This document shows positions 1-13,900 of a DNA stretch of 64,000 nucleotides, piece after piece (the stretch's first letter is position 1; the number at the start of each line of letters is the position of its first letter). The notes beneath the pieces are model-generated. The model searched no databases and was not told where the DNA came from. It saw only the letters and a program-made list of their open reading frames with translations. Both the position numbers and the translations under genes were made by a program. The DNA comes from Chryseobacterium sp. StRB126 (lineage in GTDB: Bacteria; Bacteroidota; Bacteroidia; Flavobacteriales; Weeksellaceae): the NCBI RefSeq assembly GCF_000829375.1, contig NZ_AP014624.1:620001-684000 (forward strand), given 5' to 3'.

Positions 1-613
1 GCTCCAGACGTCCTTGTCATTGAACTGATACCAATGATCGGTGGCACTGAATAAACGCGCTACATTGCGGTGTTCCTGCAGTACTCCTTTTGGCATTCCC
101 GTTGTTCCACTGGTGTAGATTACATACGCCAGATGACCAGAAGCCACAGAAGTAACCGGATTCTCAATGCTGCTGTTTTTAAGAACAGTTTCAAGCTTAG
201 GACCGTTTAAAATAAGCATGGAAGTAGTGTCTCCACAAGCTTCAAGAACATTAAGTTCTGAACCTGCTTGTGTGATGACAATTTTTGCGCCTGTATCCAA
301 AAGAATATGTTTGATTCTGTCTGCAGGATATGATGGATCCATCGGTACATAAGCTCCTCCGGATTTTAACACGGCCAGAATAGCCACAAGCATTTCTTCG
401 GAACGCTCCAGGCACAGAGGAATGAGATCATCAGGCTGAATATCATACATTTCAATAAGATAATTCGCCAAACGGTTGGAACGTTCATTAAGCTCACGAT
501 AAGATAATCTTACATCCTGATAGACAACAGCTGTATGATCTGGTGTTCTTTCAACCTGGGTTTCAAATAACTGATGAATGGTAGTATCACTCGGATAGTG
601 AACGCCGGAAGAC
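1..613 (-). repeat. Near-identical direct repeat, copy in A7 (second copy 4564-5176)
   Basis: Compared by eye with 4564-5176 (offset 4563, a multiple of three), only bases 203 (C against T) and 559 (G against C) differ. Similarity drops sharply after 613. The left end lies outside the window. Confidence 0.95.
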
Positions 614-1984
614 CACAGCTTGGAAACTGTTTTATATTCTTCCTGGGTCAGATAAGATAATTGTTCGGATGAAATTTCTGAATTTTCAAGGATCTGATCC
701 AAAACAGTGTTCATTCCACTGATTAATTGCTGTATCATGCTTTCTTCAAACAGATACCCTTCATAACTGATATTTAGCCAAACCTCATCACCCGCTTCAT
801 AAGCTACGATACCCAATGGATAATCCAGGCGCTCTACAGAGCCTTTAAATACAAATGACAATTCATTATCCTCATCGCCTTTCGGAGCCGGATAGTTTTC
901 GTATACAAACAAGCTGCTGAAAATTCTGCGTCCGTCATGCTGAAGGCTGGCAAGATTTACACTACTATGGGTATTAAGTTCACTGATTCTGTTTTGGATT
1001 TCTGAAATAATATCTGCTACTTTACCCTCGGTATGGCTCACGATCAACGGTAAGGTATTGATATACAACCCAACTGATGATTCAATGCCATCTACCGGAA
1101 TACTTCTTCCGGAAACTGTAGTTCCTACCACCGTAGACTGAGTTCCACTGTAAATCGCCAATTGTTTGTGCCATAAGTATTGAAGTACAGCATTGATGGT
1201 AAACCCATTCTTTGCCGTAAGTTTCTTCAATTTTTGGTATTGTTCACCACCAATCGACATTTTTATGGAGCGGTGATCTACAATCTGCTTATATTCGGAC
1301 AGGTCAATATGCTTCTTCGAATCTTTGATCCAACCGCTTATATCTTCACGGTCTTCAAGGAGTCCCATGTAGCCTTTCCAGAAGTCAGAATTTGAATCTT
1401 TATGGTTCTGAAGATACTTTTGGGCTTCTGCATACGCTTCATCCGGTGCCGGAGAAAGTTCCTGATTTTTAATGAGTTTTAAATAAGCCTCATGAATAAG
1501 TGTAAGGAATATAGGCATGCTCCATCCATCAAGAATGGCATGATGATTACTGAACAGACAGGTATAATGCTTCTCTGAACGTTTGAATAAATATATTCTG
1601 AAAAGACTTCCTTTTGCAAGATCGTATACTTCGAAACGGTCTTTCTGAGTAAGTTCCGTAATCAGATCTTCCTGTTGATCTTTGTTCATTTCACTCAGAT
1701 CGTGATAACGCCAGTCAAGAGTTCCTTTTTTGTCAATGATCTGAACAATCTCTTCACTCCAGTCAAATCTCAGTCTTAATGTAGGAAGCTGATTTTGAGT
1801 ATATACCCATGCTTCTTTCAGCTTTTCAAGATTCATTTCAGAAAGATAATCCCACACCAGTTGTACACGGTAGGCATCATCAGTATCTCCCTGATTCAAT
1901 GCATGATACACAAAACCTTCCTGTAAGCTGTTAGCAAGATATACACCTTCTACTGCTCCGGATTCCTGAATATACATCAGCTGA
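1..1984 (-). other. NRPS module 7: C (after E) and N-terminal part of A7, cut by window edge
   Basis: The C motif SNHHAILDGWS lies near 1527-1556, the same variant as in module 4, which fits a domain that follows an E domain. A7 begins near 620 and its A3 motif lies near 85-125. The window ends just before the FDxSVWE motif, so the substrate pocket is not visible. Bases 1-613 differ from 4564-5176 (A6) at only two positions, so A7 may also load threonine if the copied tract extends far enough. Confidence 0.85.
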
Positions 1985-4900
1985 TCTTTAGCAACGATAT
2001 TCTCTGTATCTGATGGTGTTAACCAGGTTCTCTGTTCTGTTGTTAATTCATCAACAATCTGTTTTATATATTCTTCGAATTTTTGAGTAAGCAGATCTAC
2101 CTGATCCTGTGAAAGATACCCTGATATTCCAAAGCGAAGCTGTCCGTCGGCAATGGCTCCGTTGACACTAATGATATAACTGTCTCGGTTTTTATCACCC
2201 ATGGAATTTCCACTGTTTTCCCCTGAAATATACCAGGTTTTCTCGCCTGTATTTTCTTCCTGGTCAAGCTGCCCAAGATAGTTGAAACTGATTTTTGGAA
2301 GTGCCTGTTCAGTATATCCTACAAGACTGCCATACCCAATTCCATTATTTGGAATACCTCTCAGCGATTCTTTTGTTAAAACCACCGTATCTTTTACATC
2401 TTTCCCGGTTTGCAGCAGTAATGGATACATGGAAGTAAACCATCCCACCGTTTCTGTAATATCCAGATTATTGAACACCTCTTCACGGCCGTGACCTTCC
2501 AGAAGAACGGCATGTCCTGATGTTCCGGTAAGATCTGAAAGTGCAGAAGCAAGAGCAGATAATAAGATATCGTTGATCTGAGTATGATAAACATGATGAA
2601 TCTCTCTAATCAGCTTTTCTGTATAGCTTTCTTCCAGACTAAGGTTTGCAAAATGATAATCCTCAGAAGATATTTCAGCTAAAATATCATTGTTTTTCGC
2701 AACATTTCCAGCTGTATGAGCCCAGTAAGCAAGTTCTTTGGTTCTGGCTTCGGAGTTATCAAGAAGATATCCTTTTACAGCCTCAGTCCATTGGCGGTAG
2801 CTGCTTCCTTTTACAAATGCTTCAGGCTGATTTCCTTTTTCCAGCGTCTGGTATATATTTTTCAGATCTTCCGTAATAATTCTCCAGCTTACAGCATCAA
2901 TAATCAAATGGTGTAATGCAAAGAAGATTCTTGCGTTTCCATCTTTGTACCCATGAACATATCCAATCTGGAATAAAGGTCCTTTTTCTATCTCAAAATG
3001 AGACTGCCATTCTGTGAATACTTTGGAAAGGTCTTCTGATGACATTCCTGAAATATCAAGATCTTTAATTTCCGGTATATGCTCTATTCCGTACTGTTGA
3101 GTATAGGTATTATTTTCTTTTGGATAATAGATTCTGAAGGCATCATGTTTTTCAATAAGCAGCTTTATACTTTGTTTCAGTAATTCCGTATTAAGTTCAG
3201 GAACAGTAATCAGGAAAGATTGATTCCAGTGATTAAGATCTCCTACATAGCCTTCTTCAACCAAATTAAGGAACCATTCCTGGATAGGTAAAAAGGATAA
3301 ACTTCCGGTAAGCTGACCTTGTTCCGTCAGAATCTGAGTTTGTTCTTCTTTAGCCTTGCTTTCCATTAATTCGGAAAGTTTCAGGACTGATCTGGTGGTA
3401 AAAATATCTTTAACACTTACTCTTATATCAAGCCTTTGTCTGATTCTGCTGACAAGCTGAATACTGATAATACTATCACCTCCTAATCTGAAGAAATCAT
3501 CATGAATACCGATTCCTGAAGCATCCAGTCCAAGGACTTCACCATAGATCTGGCATAATTTCTCCTGTAATTCGGTCTCAGGGGCTGTGTATTCTCTGCC
3601 TCCTGTAAATTCGGGTTCAGGTAACGCTCTTCTGTCTAGCTTTCCGTTGATAGTAAGCGGTAATGATGTTAAATGAACAAAAGCTGCAGGAACCATATAT
3701 TCTGGTAATACCTCTGATAAAAATGCGGTAAGATCGTTTACTTCATTCGCTTTTTCTGATACGTAATATCCAACAAGGTATTTCAGTCCGGCTTTGTTTT
3801 CTTTGGCTAAAACAACGGCTTGTTTTACCTCAGGGTATTCCTGAAGCCTGTTTTCAATCTCTCCTAGCTCAATTCTGTATCCGCGGATCTTCACCTGGAA
3901 GTCATTTCTTCCGATGTATTCCAGCTCACCATCGGCAAGGTAGCGTACCAAGTCTCCTGTTTTGTACAGGATTCCATTACTTCCCTGATTCTTCTCTTCC
4001 AAGCTCTGGAAAGGGTTGCTGATGAAACGTTCTGCGGTGAGCTCTTCACGATTCAGATAGCCTCTGGCAATTCCCGCTCCGCCTACATAAAGCTCTCCTA
4101 CAGCGCCTACTGGAACTGCTCGAAGGTGTTTGTCAAGGATATACATACCCTGATCTGGAATATTCTCTCCGATCAATGAAACTTTATCCAGGTCTTCTGC
4201 ACTCAGTTTCTTGTAGGTTACATGGACGGTAGTCTCTGTAATTCCATACATGTTTATGAGTGTTGGTGCAGAATGATAACGCTCATACCAAGGTTTTAAA
4301 GAAGCCAGATTTAGCGCTTCTCCTCCGAAAATAACATAACGAAGGTTTGTTAACTGTTCTTCTCTTTGAAGTGCGGTATCAATAAACTGATAGAATGCAG
4401 TTGGAGTCTGGTTGAGTACCGTTAAGCCTTCTTTCATACATAAGCTGAAGAATAAATTCGTGTCTTTGGTCTGTTCAGAGGATGGAACTAATAATTTTCC
4501 ACCATAGAACAACGCTCCCCAGATTTCCCATACACTAAAGTCAAATACGTAGGAATGGAATAAGCTCCAGACGTCCTTGTCATTGAACTGATACCAATGA
4601 TCGGTGGCACTGAATAAACGCGCTACATTGCGGTGTTCCTGCAGTACTCCTTTTGGCATTCCCGTTGTTCCACTGGTGTAGATTACATACGCCAGATGAC
4701 CAGAAGCCACAGAAGTAACCGGATTCTCAATGCTGCTGTTTTTAAGAACAGTTTCAAGCTTAGGATCGTTTAAAATAAGCATGGAAGTAGTGTCTCCACA
4801 AGCTTCAAGAACATTAAGTTCTGAACCTGCTTGTGTGATGACAATTTTTGCGCCTGTATCCAAAAGAATATGTTTGATTCTGTCTGCAGGATATGATGGA

Positions 4901-7900
4901 TCCATCGGTACATAAGCTCCTCCGGATTTTAACACGGCCAGAATAGCCACAAGCATTTCTTCGGAACGCTCCAGGCACAGAGGAATGAGATCATCAGGCT
5001 GAATATCATACATTTCAATAAGATAATTCGCCAAACGGTTGGAACGTTCATTAAGCTCACGATAAGATAATCTTACATCCTGATAGACAACAGCTGTATG
5101 ATCTGGTGTTCTTTCAACCTGCGTTTCAAATAACTGATGAATGGTAGTATCACTCGGATAGTGAACGCCGGAAGACAACAGCTTAGAAACTGCTGTATTC
5201 TGTTCTTCAGAAATCAAATCCAATTCGGATATAGCAAGGCTTTCTGTATCATTGATTTCTGCGATCTGACCAAGCAGGAACAGATATGTATTCAGCATAT
5301 TCTGAACGGTTTCTTTTGAGAAAACAGATTTCGCATAGTTGAACATTCCCTGTAAGCTATGGCCGATATCGTTAATCATGGTCGTCAGATCAAACTTAGC
5401 TACCTGATAATCAATATTTCCATTGAAAGGATATAGCAATGTGGTTTCATTTTCCGGTTGAGAAACCTCTTCCCCAAAACTCTGAAGTCCAAACATCACC
5501 TGGAATACAGGATGTCTTGAAGTATCTTTCTCTACCCCAAATTCTTCCACTAGTTTTTCAAAAGGAAGATCCTGATAAGATTGTGCCTCTGTTACCGATT
5601 GGGCAACCTGTAAAATAAAGTCTTTTACCTGTTGATTCGGATCAATAGTTTCTCTGAGTGCCAGTGTATTGACAAAGAACCCGATCATATCTTCAAGACC
5701 TGCATGATGACGGTTCGCAATAGGACTTCCTACAATAATATCATCCTGCCCGGAATAAGCGGAAAGTGTTAAATAATATCCACCTAACAAAATACTATAC
5801 AAGCTTACTCCAAGATCTTTTGACAGATTTTTCAACTTCTGGGTTTGCTCCGTATCAAGGCCGAAATAGATATTTTCTCCTTCATAGGATATCTGAGCCG
5901 GTCTCTTGAAATCTGTTGCCAGATCAAGATTTTGGAATCCGCTAAGTTTGTTTTTCCAGTAGCCTATTTGCTGTTCAAGTCTTTCTCCTGTAAGATAATT
6001 ACGCTGCCATAGTGCAAAATCCTTGTATTGAATCTTTAAGGCAGGCAATTCGTGTGGCTGCCCTTCTTTAATAGCATTGTAAATACTGATTAATTCTTTT
6101 AAGAAGATGTCTGTGGACCATCCGTCAAATGCGATGTGATGAATCACTACTGATAAATAATAACTTTCTTCAAGCTTGAAGATGTTGATATCTATAGGTA
6201 ATTCTTCTTCCAAACGGAAAATCTTATTGGCTGCACAACTCACTTTTTCTTCTAGCTCCTGCATTGTTTTCACCTCATTATGATGAATGGCTGGAATATC
6301 ATTCATTACCAATTGCCAACCCTTTCCTTCATCGGTCATGCGAATAACAGAACGAAGCACTTCATGACGCATTACAATAGCATCCAGAGCTTTGCAAAGG
6401 ATCGTAATGTCTGTATTTTTATCTAAAAGGAAGGCCATTGGAATATTATAAGCGCTGGTTCCGCCTTCATAATTTTCAATGAACCACAATCTTTCCTGGG
6501 CAAAAGATAAACTCTGCTCTTCAGGAATATTAACTTCTACAGGGGCAATATTTATCTGTTGATTACCCTGAGTTTCATCTGATAAAACGGATGATAATAA
6601 AGCAATGGTTTTATGATTGAATATTTTTGAAACTTCTACCTGTAGCTGTAAAGCCTGTTTAATCTTACTGATCAGCTTAATGGCCATGATACTGTTTCCC
6701 CCCAATCTGAAGAAATCATCATGAATGCTGATGGAGTCTGCATCTAATCCTAATACTTCGCCATAAACCTGACAAAGCTGTTTCTGAAGGAAGGTCTCCG
6801 GAGCTGTGTATTCTTTACTGCCTGTAAAATCCGGCTCCGGAAGAGCTTTTCGGTCTAATTTCCCGTTAATGGTTACTGGTAATTTAACTAAATGCACAAA
6901 AGCACCAGGAACCATATATTCAGGAAGAGATGCCGATAGGTATTCTGAAAGCAGTTCTGAATCTATAGCCGCATCAGAAACATAATAAGCAGCCAGATAT
7001 TTCAATCCTGCTTTATTTTCTTTGGCCAATACAGCAACCTGACGGACTTCAGAATATCCCAGTAAAGTACTTTCAATCTCTCCTAATTCGATACGATAGC
7101 CGCGGATTTTCACCTGGAAGTCATTTCTGCCCACATATTCCAGCTCACCATTTGGTAACCAGCGTACCAAATCTCCGGTTTTGTACAATCTTCCGTTCTC
7201 CCCTTTTTCATTTTGTTCAGAGGTTTGAAAAGGATTTGAAATAAAGCGTTCTTCCGTTAGTTCGGGACGATTCAGATAACCTCTTGCGATACCCGCTCCT
7301 CCAATATACAATTCTCCTACAGCTCCTACAGGAACTAATCGATTTTGCTGATCAAGAACATATGCATAGGTATTGGCAATCGGGGCACCAATATTCAATG
7401 GATTTCTATCTTCTTTATAGTAATGAAGTGTTGCACAGACTGTTCCTTCTGTAGGACCATACTCATTCACAAAAATAATATCATCAATATTTTTATCCAG
7501 AGCAGGAAAACTTTCTCCTCCGGCAAATATGAGTTTCAGGTTCGTTCCATTCTCTACCACTTCTCTTAACAGAACAGGCGGAATAAAGGAAACTTCAATA
7601 TTATTTTCTTTGATATATTCATTAAGCCCTCCTACTGAGGTTCTGAGATCATTGCTATATAACCACAAGGTATTTCCATTGCATAATACCGGGAATGCTT
7701 CATATACAAAGGCATCAAATACATAGTTGGAGTAGCATCCTACTTCCTGATATTCTTGAAGTTGGTGAGCCTTTATCATTGATTCAATGAGGTTTATCAC
7801 CCCTGAATGTTCAATCATTACTCCTTTTGGCAATCCTGTTGTTCCGCTGGTATAGATTACATAGGCAAGATTATTGGCGCTTACCTGGGTAACAGGATTT

Positions 7901-10900
7901 TCAGATGATGCTATTTCAAGTTTTGCTTTAAGATTGATATCGTCTAAAGAAATAACCTCAACAGGTGTATTTTTCAGTTTTTCTGCTGTACTTTCCTGTC
8001 CGATCACCAGTTTTGTCTGAGTATCCTGAAGAATATGCTGTATTCTGTCTGAAGGATAGGACGGATCCATCGGAACATAAGCTGCTCCTGATTTTAGTAT
8101 GGCAAGAATGGCGATCAGTATATTTTCAGATCGCTCCAGGCATATTGGTACCAGATCATCCGGTTGAAGCGCATAGTTATCACTCAGATAATGAGCCAGC
8201 TGATTGGCTTTTTCATTCAACTCCTGATAAGAGAAACGGATATTCTGATACACCAAAGCTGTTTGAGAAGGAGTCTTTTTCACCTGATCTTCAAAAAGCT
8301 GATGGATTGTTATTTCTGATGGATATGCTTTATAAGTCGCATTCCATTCTTCTGTTAATTTTTTATACTGAACATGAGGGACCAGATTCAACTCGGAAAG
8401 AGTCATTTCATTCTGAGCATCACCTTCTGCTATCTGCTCCAGTAAAAACTCATAAGAACGGATCATATTGCCTGTCGTTTCTTTTGAGAAAATGGCTTTA
8501 GCGTAGTTGAACATTCCTTTGATATGGTCTTCTCCATCATCAATCATGGTCGTCAGATCGAATTTAGCCACCTGATAGTCTATTTCTCCATCAAAAGGAT
8601 AAAACAGCTTGTTCTGATTATTTTGAGAAGAATCCCCTCCAAAATTCTGAAGACCAAACATCACCTGGAAAACCGGATGTCTTGAGGTATCCTGCTCTAC
8701 TCCAAGTTCCTCTACCAGCTTCTCAAATGGCAAGTCCTGATGAGACTGTGCTTCGGTAACTGATTTTGAAACCTGAAGAAGGAACTCTTTAAGCTTTTGT
8801 TTGGGATCTAATGTTTCTCTCAATGCCAATGTATTGACAAAGAATCCAATGATATCTTCCAGCCCTGCATGATGACGGTTGGCGATAGGACTTCCTACCA
8901 CAATATCATCCTGTCCTGAATATGCAGAAAGCATCAGATAATAGCCTCCTAACATGACTGAATACAGGCTTATTCCAAGGTTTTTAGATAAAGTTCTCAG
9001 TTTTTCACTCTGTTCTTCATCTAAGCTGAAATATAGATTTTCTCCTTCGTAAGAAATCTGGGAAGGTCTTCTGAAGTCAGTCGGAAGATCCAGATTCTGG
9101 AAATCGTGAAGCTGATCTTTCCAGTAGTTAATCTGTTTTTCAAGACGTTGCCCAGCAAGGTAATCACGTTGCCATAAAGCATAATCTTTATACTGTACAG
9201 GCAGATCAGAAAGCCCCTGAGGCTTTTCATTATTGAGAAGAGCTTGATAGATCGTCTGAATTTCTTTGAGGAATATATCCGTAGACCATCCGTCAAAGGC
9301 AATATGGTGAATGACTGCTGACAGATAATATTGGTTTTCGAATCTGAAAATGTTTATTTCAATAGGAATTTCTGTCTCAAGCCGGAAGATCTTATTGGCA
9401 CATTTGTTTATGGCTTCTTCTAGGTCTTCTCTCTTGCTTATTTCGGTCACTTTCCATTCAGGCATAGTATCAGTAACAATCTGATATCCTACACCATCTT
9501 CTGTTGTTTTAATGACAGAGCGCAGCACTTCATGACGTTTAATAACCGCTTCAAAAGCTTTCTTCAGTACGGAAATATCTGTTTTTTCATCCAGAATTGC
9601 CGTCATTGGAATGTTGTAGGCACTGCTTCCGCCTTCATAAGTCTCTATAAACCAAAGCCTTTCCTGGGCAAATGATAATCTTTGTTCCTCCGGAGAATTT
9701 ACTTTTACAGGGGTAATGGCAACCTGTTCTTCAGGCTGAGTTCCATCGGCTAATACATCAGCCAAAGAAGCAATCGTTTTGTGGCTGAAAATAGCCGCTA
9801 CTTCTACCCTGATACCAAGAACCTGCTTAATCTTGCTGATAAGTTTGATCGCCATGATACTGTTTCCTCCTAATCTGAAGAAATCATCATAAATTCCTAT
9901 ATCTGCTGAATTTAAACCCAGAACCTGAGCATAGATCTGACATAATTGTTTTTGAAGTTCAGTTTCAGGTGCTGTATAATCCGTTCCTGCTGTAAATTCA
10001 GGTTCCGGAAGGCTTCTTCGGTCAAGTTTTCCATTGATCGTTAATGGCAAAGAATTAAGATGCACAAATGCTACAGGAACCATATATTCCGGTAATGTCT
10101 GTGATAAGAATGTAGTAAGAAGTCCCGACTCTATTGAAGAATCTGAAACATAATACCCTACAAGGTATTTAAGACCTGTCTTATTTTCTTTAGCCAACAC
10201 AACCGATTGTTTCACGTCCGGATATTCCTGAAGCCTGTTCTCAATCTCACCCAGCTCTATTCTATACCCACGGATTTTTACCTGGAAGTCATTTCTCCCA
10301 ATATATTCAAGGTCTCCGGAAGGCAGATAACGCACAAGGTCTCCGGTTCTATAGATGCGCCCGTTTTCACCTTTTTCTTTTTGCTCTTCCGTTTGGAAAG
10401 GGTTTTTCAGAAAGCGTTCCAAAGTGAGTTCATGACGATTCAAATAGCCTCTGGCAACCCCTGCTCCACCAATATAAAGTTCTCCAATGGCACCTACAGG
10501 TACAGGACGATAATAAGAATCAAGAACATAAATACTGGTATTCGCAATTGCTTTTCCGATATTGTTTACGTTGGAATTGGTATTAACAAGTGAGGTAACA
10601 GTAGTTTCAGTAGGGCCATAGGAATTCACCAACTTAAATGCTCCATCTTTTAATTTGTTATGCAAATCTGTAGGTAAAGCTTCCCCACCTGAGTTAAGTA
10701 TACGTAAACTCTTCACCTTAGTTACATCAATACTTTGCAGTACGGAAGGAGTAAGGTGGATATAAGAAACGCTATGATCCGTTAATGTTTTTACAAAAGC
10801 CTCTTCGTTGAGTAAAAGCTTCTGACTTTCTATCAATACCAGCGTATTTCCATTTAATACAGCCAGTAATATCTGCTCTACTGAAGCATCGAAAACATAG

Positions 10901-13900
10901 TTCGCAAACTGAAGGATAACATCAGTTTTGTTTAAACCATAACGTGGATAAAGGTCATGAATTAAATTAACCGCTCCTTTATGTTCTATCATCACCCCTT
11001 TAGGCATACCCGTGGTTCCACTGGTATAGATCACATAAGCAAGATTCCTGTCATTAACCTCAGTAAGAGGATTATTGGTATTCATCCTTGCAAGTATGCT
11101 GTTGAAAGACAGGCTGTCAAGAGATAAGACATCCAGGTTTCCTTCTGTATTTTGAGTTATGATTTCTTGTGTACTTTCCTGAGCAAGAACCAATAAGGGG
11201 TTTGTATCCTTTAAAATATGCTGTATTCTTTCGGCAGGATATGACGGATCTATCGGTACATAAGCTGCTCCCGCTTTCATTACTGCAAGAATGGCAATAA
11301 GCATATGTTCTGAACGGTCCAGGCAAAGAGGGATCAGATCATCCGGTTTAATATTATAATTCCCTGTGAGATAGTTAGCTAAACGATTTGAACGTGCATT
11401 CAGTTCCTGATAAGACAGCTCTATATCTTTACATATCAATGCCGTATGATCAGGGGTTTCTGAAACCTGATCTTCAAATAGCTGATGAATGGTCTTTTGC
11501 GAAGAAATGGAAACCCATGTATTATTCCAGTCCTCTGTAAGATTTCTATATTTTTTTTCAGTTAAAAGAGAAATTTGCCCTGTTGTTATATTTTGATTAT
11601 CAATAATCTGATCAAGGATGGTTTCCATACCTTCCATCAGTTGATTCATCGTTTCTTTTTCAAACAGATGACCCTCGTAGTTTAAGGAGAATGAAACTTC
11701 ATTTCCTCTTTCAAATGCCACAACACCCAGAGGATAATCCAGCTTCTCCACCGAATCTCTGAAAACAAAACCAAGTTCATCATGATCTTCTCCGTCAGGT
11801 ACAGGATAGTTTTCAAACACAAATAAGCTGCTGAAAATTCTTCGTCCATCATGATGAAGTTCTGCCAGGTTAATATCACTATGTGTATTAATATCACTGA
11901 TTCTGTTCTGAATTTCTTTGATATGATCAACTACTTTTCCTTCCTCATGGGTAATGATTAATGGTAATGTGTTGATGTATAACCCTGCAGACAATTCAAT
12001 TCCATCTACCGGCAGGCTTCGTCCAGATACCGTTGTTCCTACAACCGTTGTACTAAGACCTCCATAGATTCTCAACTGCTGATGCCATAGATATTGTAGT
12101 ATAGCATTTACGGTTAATCCGTGGGTCTTTGTAAAGCCTTTAAGCAAATTATACTTATCTCCGCTGATCGTCATTTTTACCTGTTGATGATCCTGGATAT
12201 GGCGGTATGTCCCTAAATCAATATGTCTCTGAGATGTTTTAATTAATCCGCTTAAGTCTTCCTGATCCTCCAAAGACTTCATATAGGTGTTCCAGAACCC
12301 TCTGGCTGTTTCTTTATGATCCCGAAGGTATTTCTGGGTATCTGTATAAGCATGGTCTGGTACAACAGCAATCTCCTGACCTTTGGTAAGATTAAGATAA
12401 TTTGTATGAATACTGTTCAGAATAACAGGTATGCTCCATCCATCCAGGATTGCGTGATGATTACTGAACAGACAAGTATATTGGTCTTTTGAACGTTTAA
12501 ACAGGTACACTCTGAAAAGGTTCCCTTTGGAAAGATCATATCCTTCAAAACGGTCTTTTGCAGTAATTTCTTTAATGAATGTTTCCTGAGCTGCTTCAGC
12601 CATATCACTGATATCCTGATAGCGCCAGTCTACATTTCCATTTTTATTGATGACCTGAACAATCTCACCGTTCCAATCGAACCTCAACCTTAATGAGGGA
12701 TAAGCAGCCTGGGTAAGTCTCCAGGCCTTATTAAGACTTTCAACATCAAGAACAGCATGATAATCCCACAATAGCTGAACTCTGTAGGCATCATCTTTTT
12801 CTCCCTGATTTAAAGCATGATACACAAATCCTTCCTGCAAACTGTTGGCAGGATATACGCCTTCTATTTCTGCTGTCTTTTGGATTTCCGTAAGCTGTTC
12901 AAAATCTACCACATAATCTACATCGGATGGAGTAAGATAACTTTGCGTTTCCCTGGAAAGGGTTTCAACAATAGTTTCAATACTGTGTTTAAAGTTTTCC
13001 GTAAACAGTTCAATCTGTTCTTCTGATAAATATCCTGCAACGTCAAAGCGTAACTGTCCATCCACAACAGCACCATTCATACTGATATAATGACTGTCGC
13101 GGTTATTTTTTCCTATTCCCAATCCTGCATCTTCAGCTGCAATAAACCAACTTTTTTCTCCTGTTTCCTGATCTAATTGCCCTAAATAATTGAAGCTGAT
13201 CTTTGGAAGCTCTCGTTCTGTATATCCTACCAGACTTCCATATCCAATGCCGTTGTGAGGAACGCTTCTAAGGGATTCTTTCGTCAAAATGATGGTATCC
13301 GTTAATCCTTTTCCATTTTTCAAAAGTAAAGGGAACATCGTAGTGAACCACCCTACAGTTTCTGTAATATCAAGCTGTTGAAATACTTCTTCACGACCAT
13401 GGCTTTCTAAAAGAACAGAATGAGTTTCTTCGCCCGTTAATTTTGAAAGAGAAACCGATAAAGCCGAAAGCAGCAGATCATTAATCTGAGTCTGATAAAC
13501 GTGATGGGTATTTCGGATTAAAGCTTCTGTTATTTCTTTATTTAAAATCAGACTACTGCGATAAGAATCTTTTATTATGAAACGATTCAGCGCTTTATTA
13601 TGAACTTCTGTGGTCTCTGCACCTCTATTCCAGTATAGCAATTCTTTGTTTCTGGATTCCGGATCTTCAGAACGATAGGTCTTTATAGCATTCACCCATT
13701 GACGGTAGCTGCTGCCTTTTGTATGAGAAAGGACTTTTTCTCTGTCTCCTTTTTCAAGAGACTGATAAATATTCTTTATGTCTTCTGCAATAATTCTCCA
13801 GCTTACTGTATCAATAATCAAGTGATGAAACGCGAAATACAATCTGGCACTGCCGTCCTCATAACCGCTGATGTATCCTATCTGATACAATGGACCTTGC

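Noticed and set aside
7965..8501. A 178-codon plus-strand ORF inside the NRPS
   Set aside because: It lies antisense to the continuous NRPS frame, its composition is not protein-like, and it overlaps conserved A/C-domain sequence. It is a shadow, as are the other plus-strand ORFs in 1-23748.
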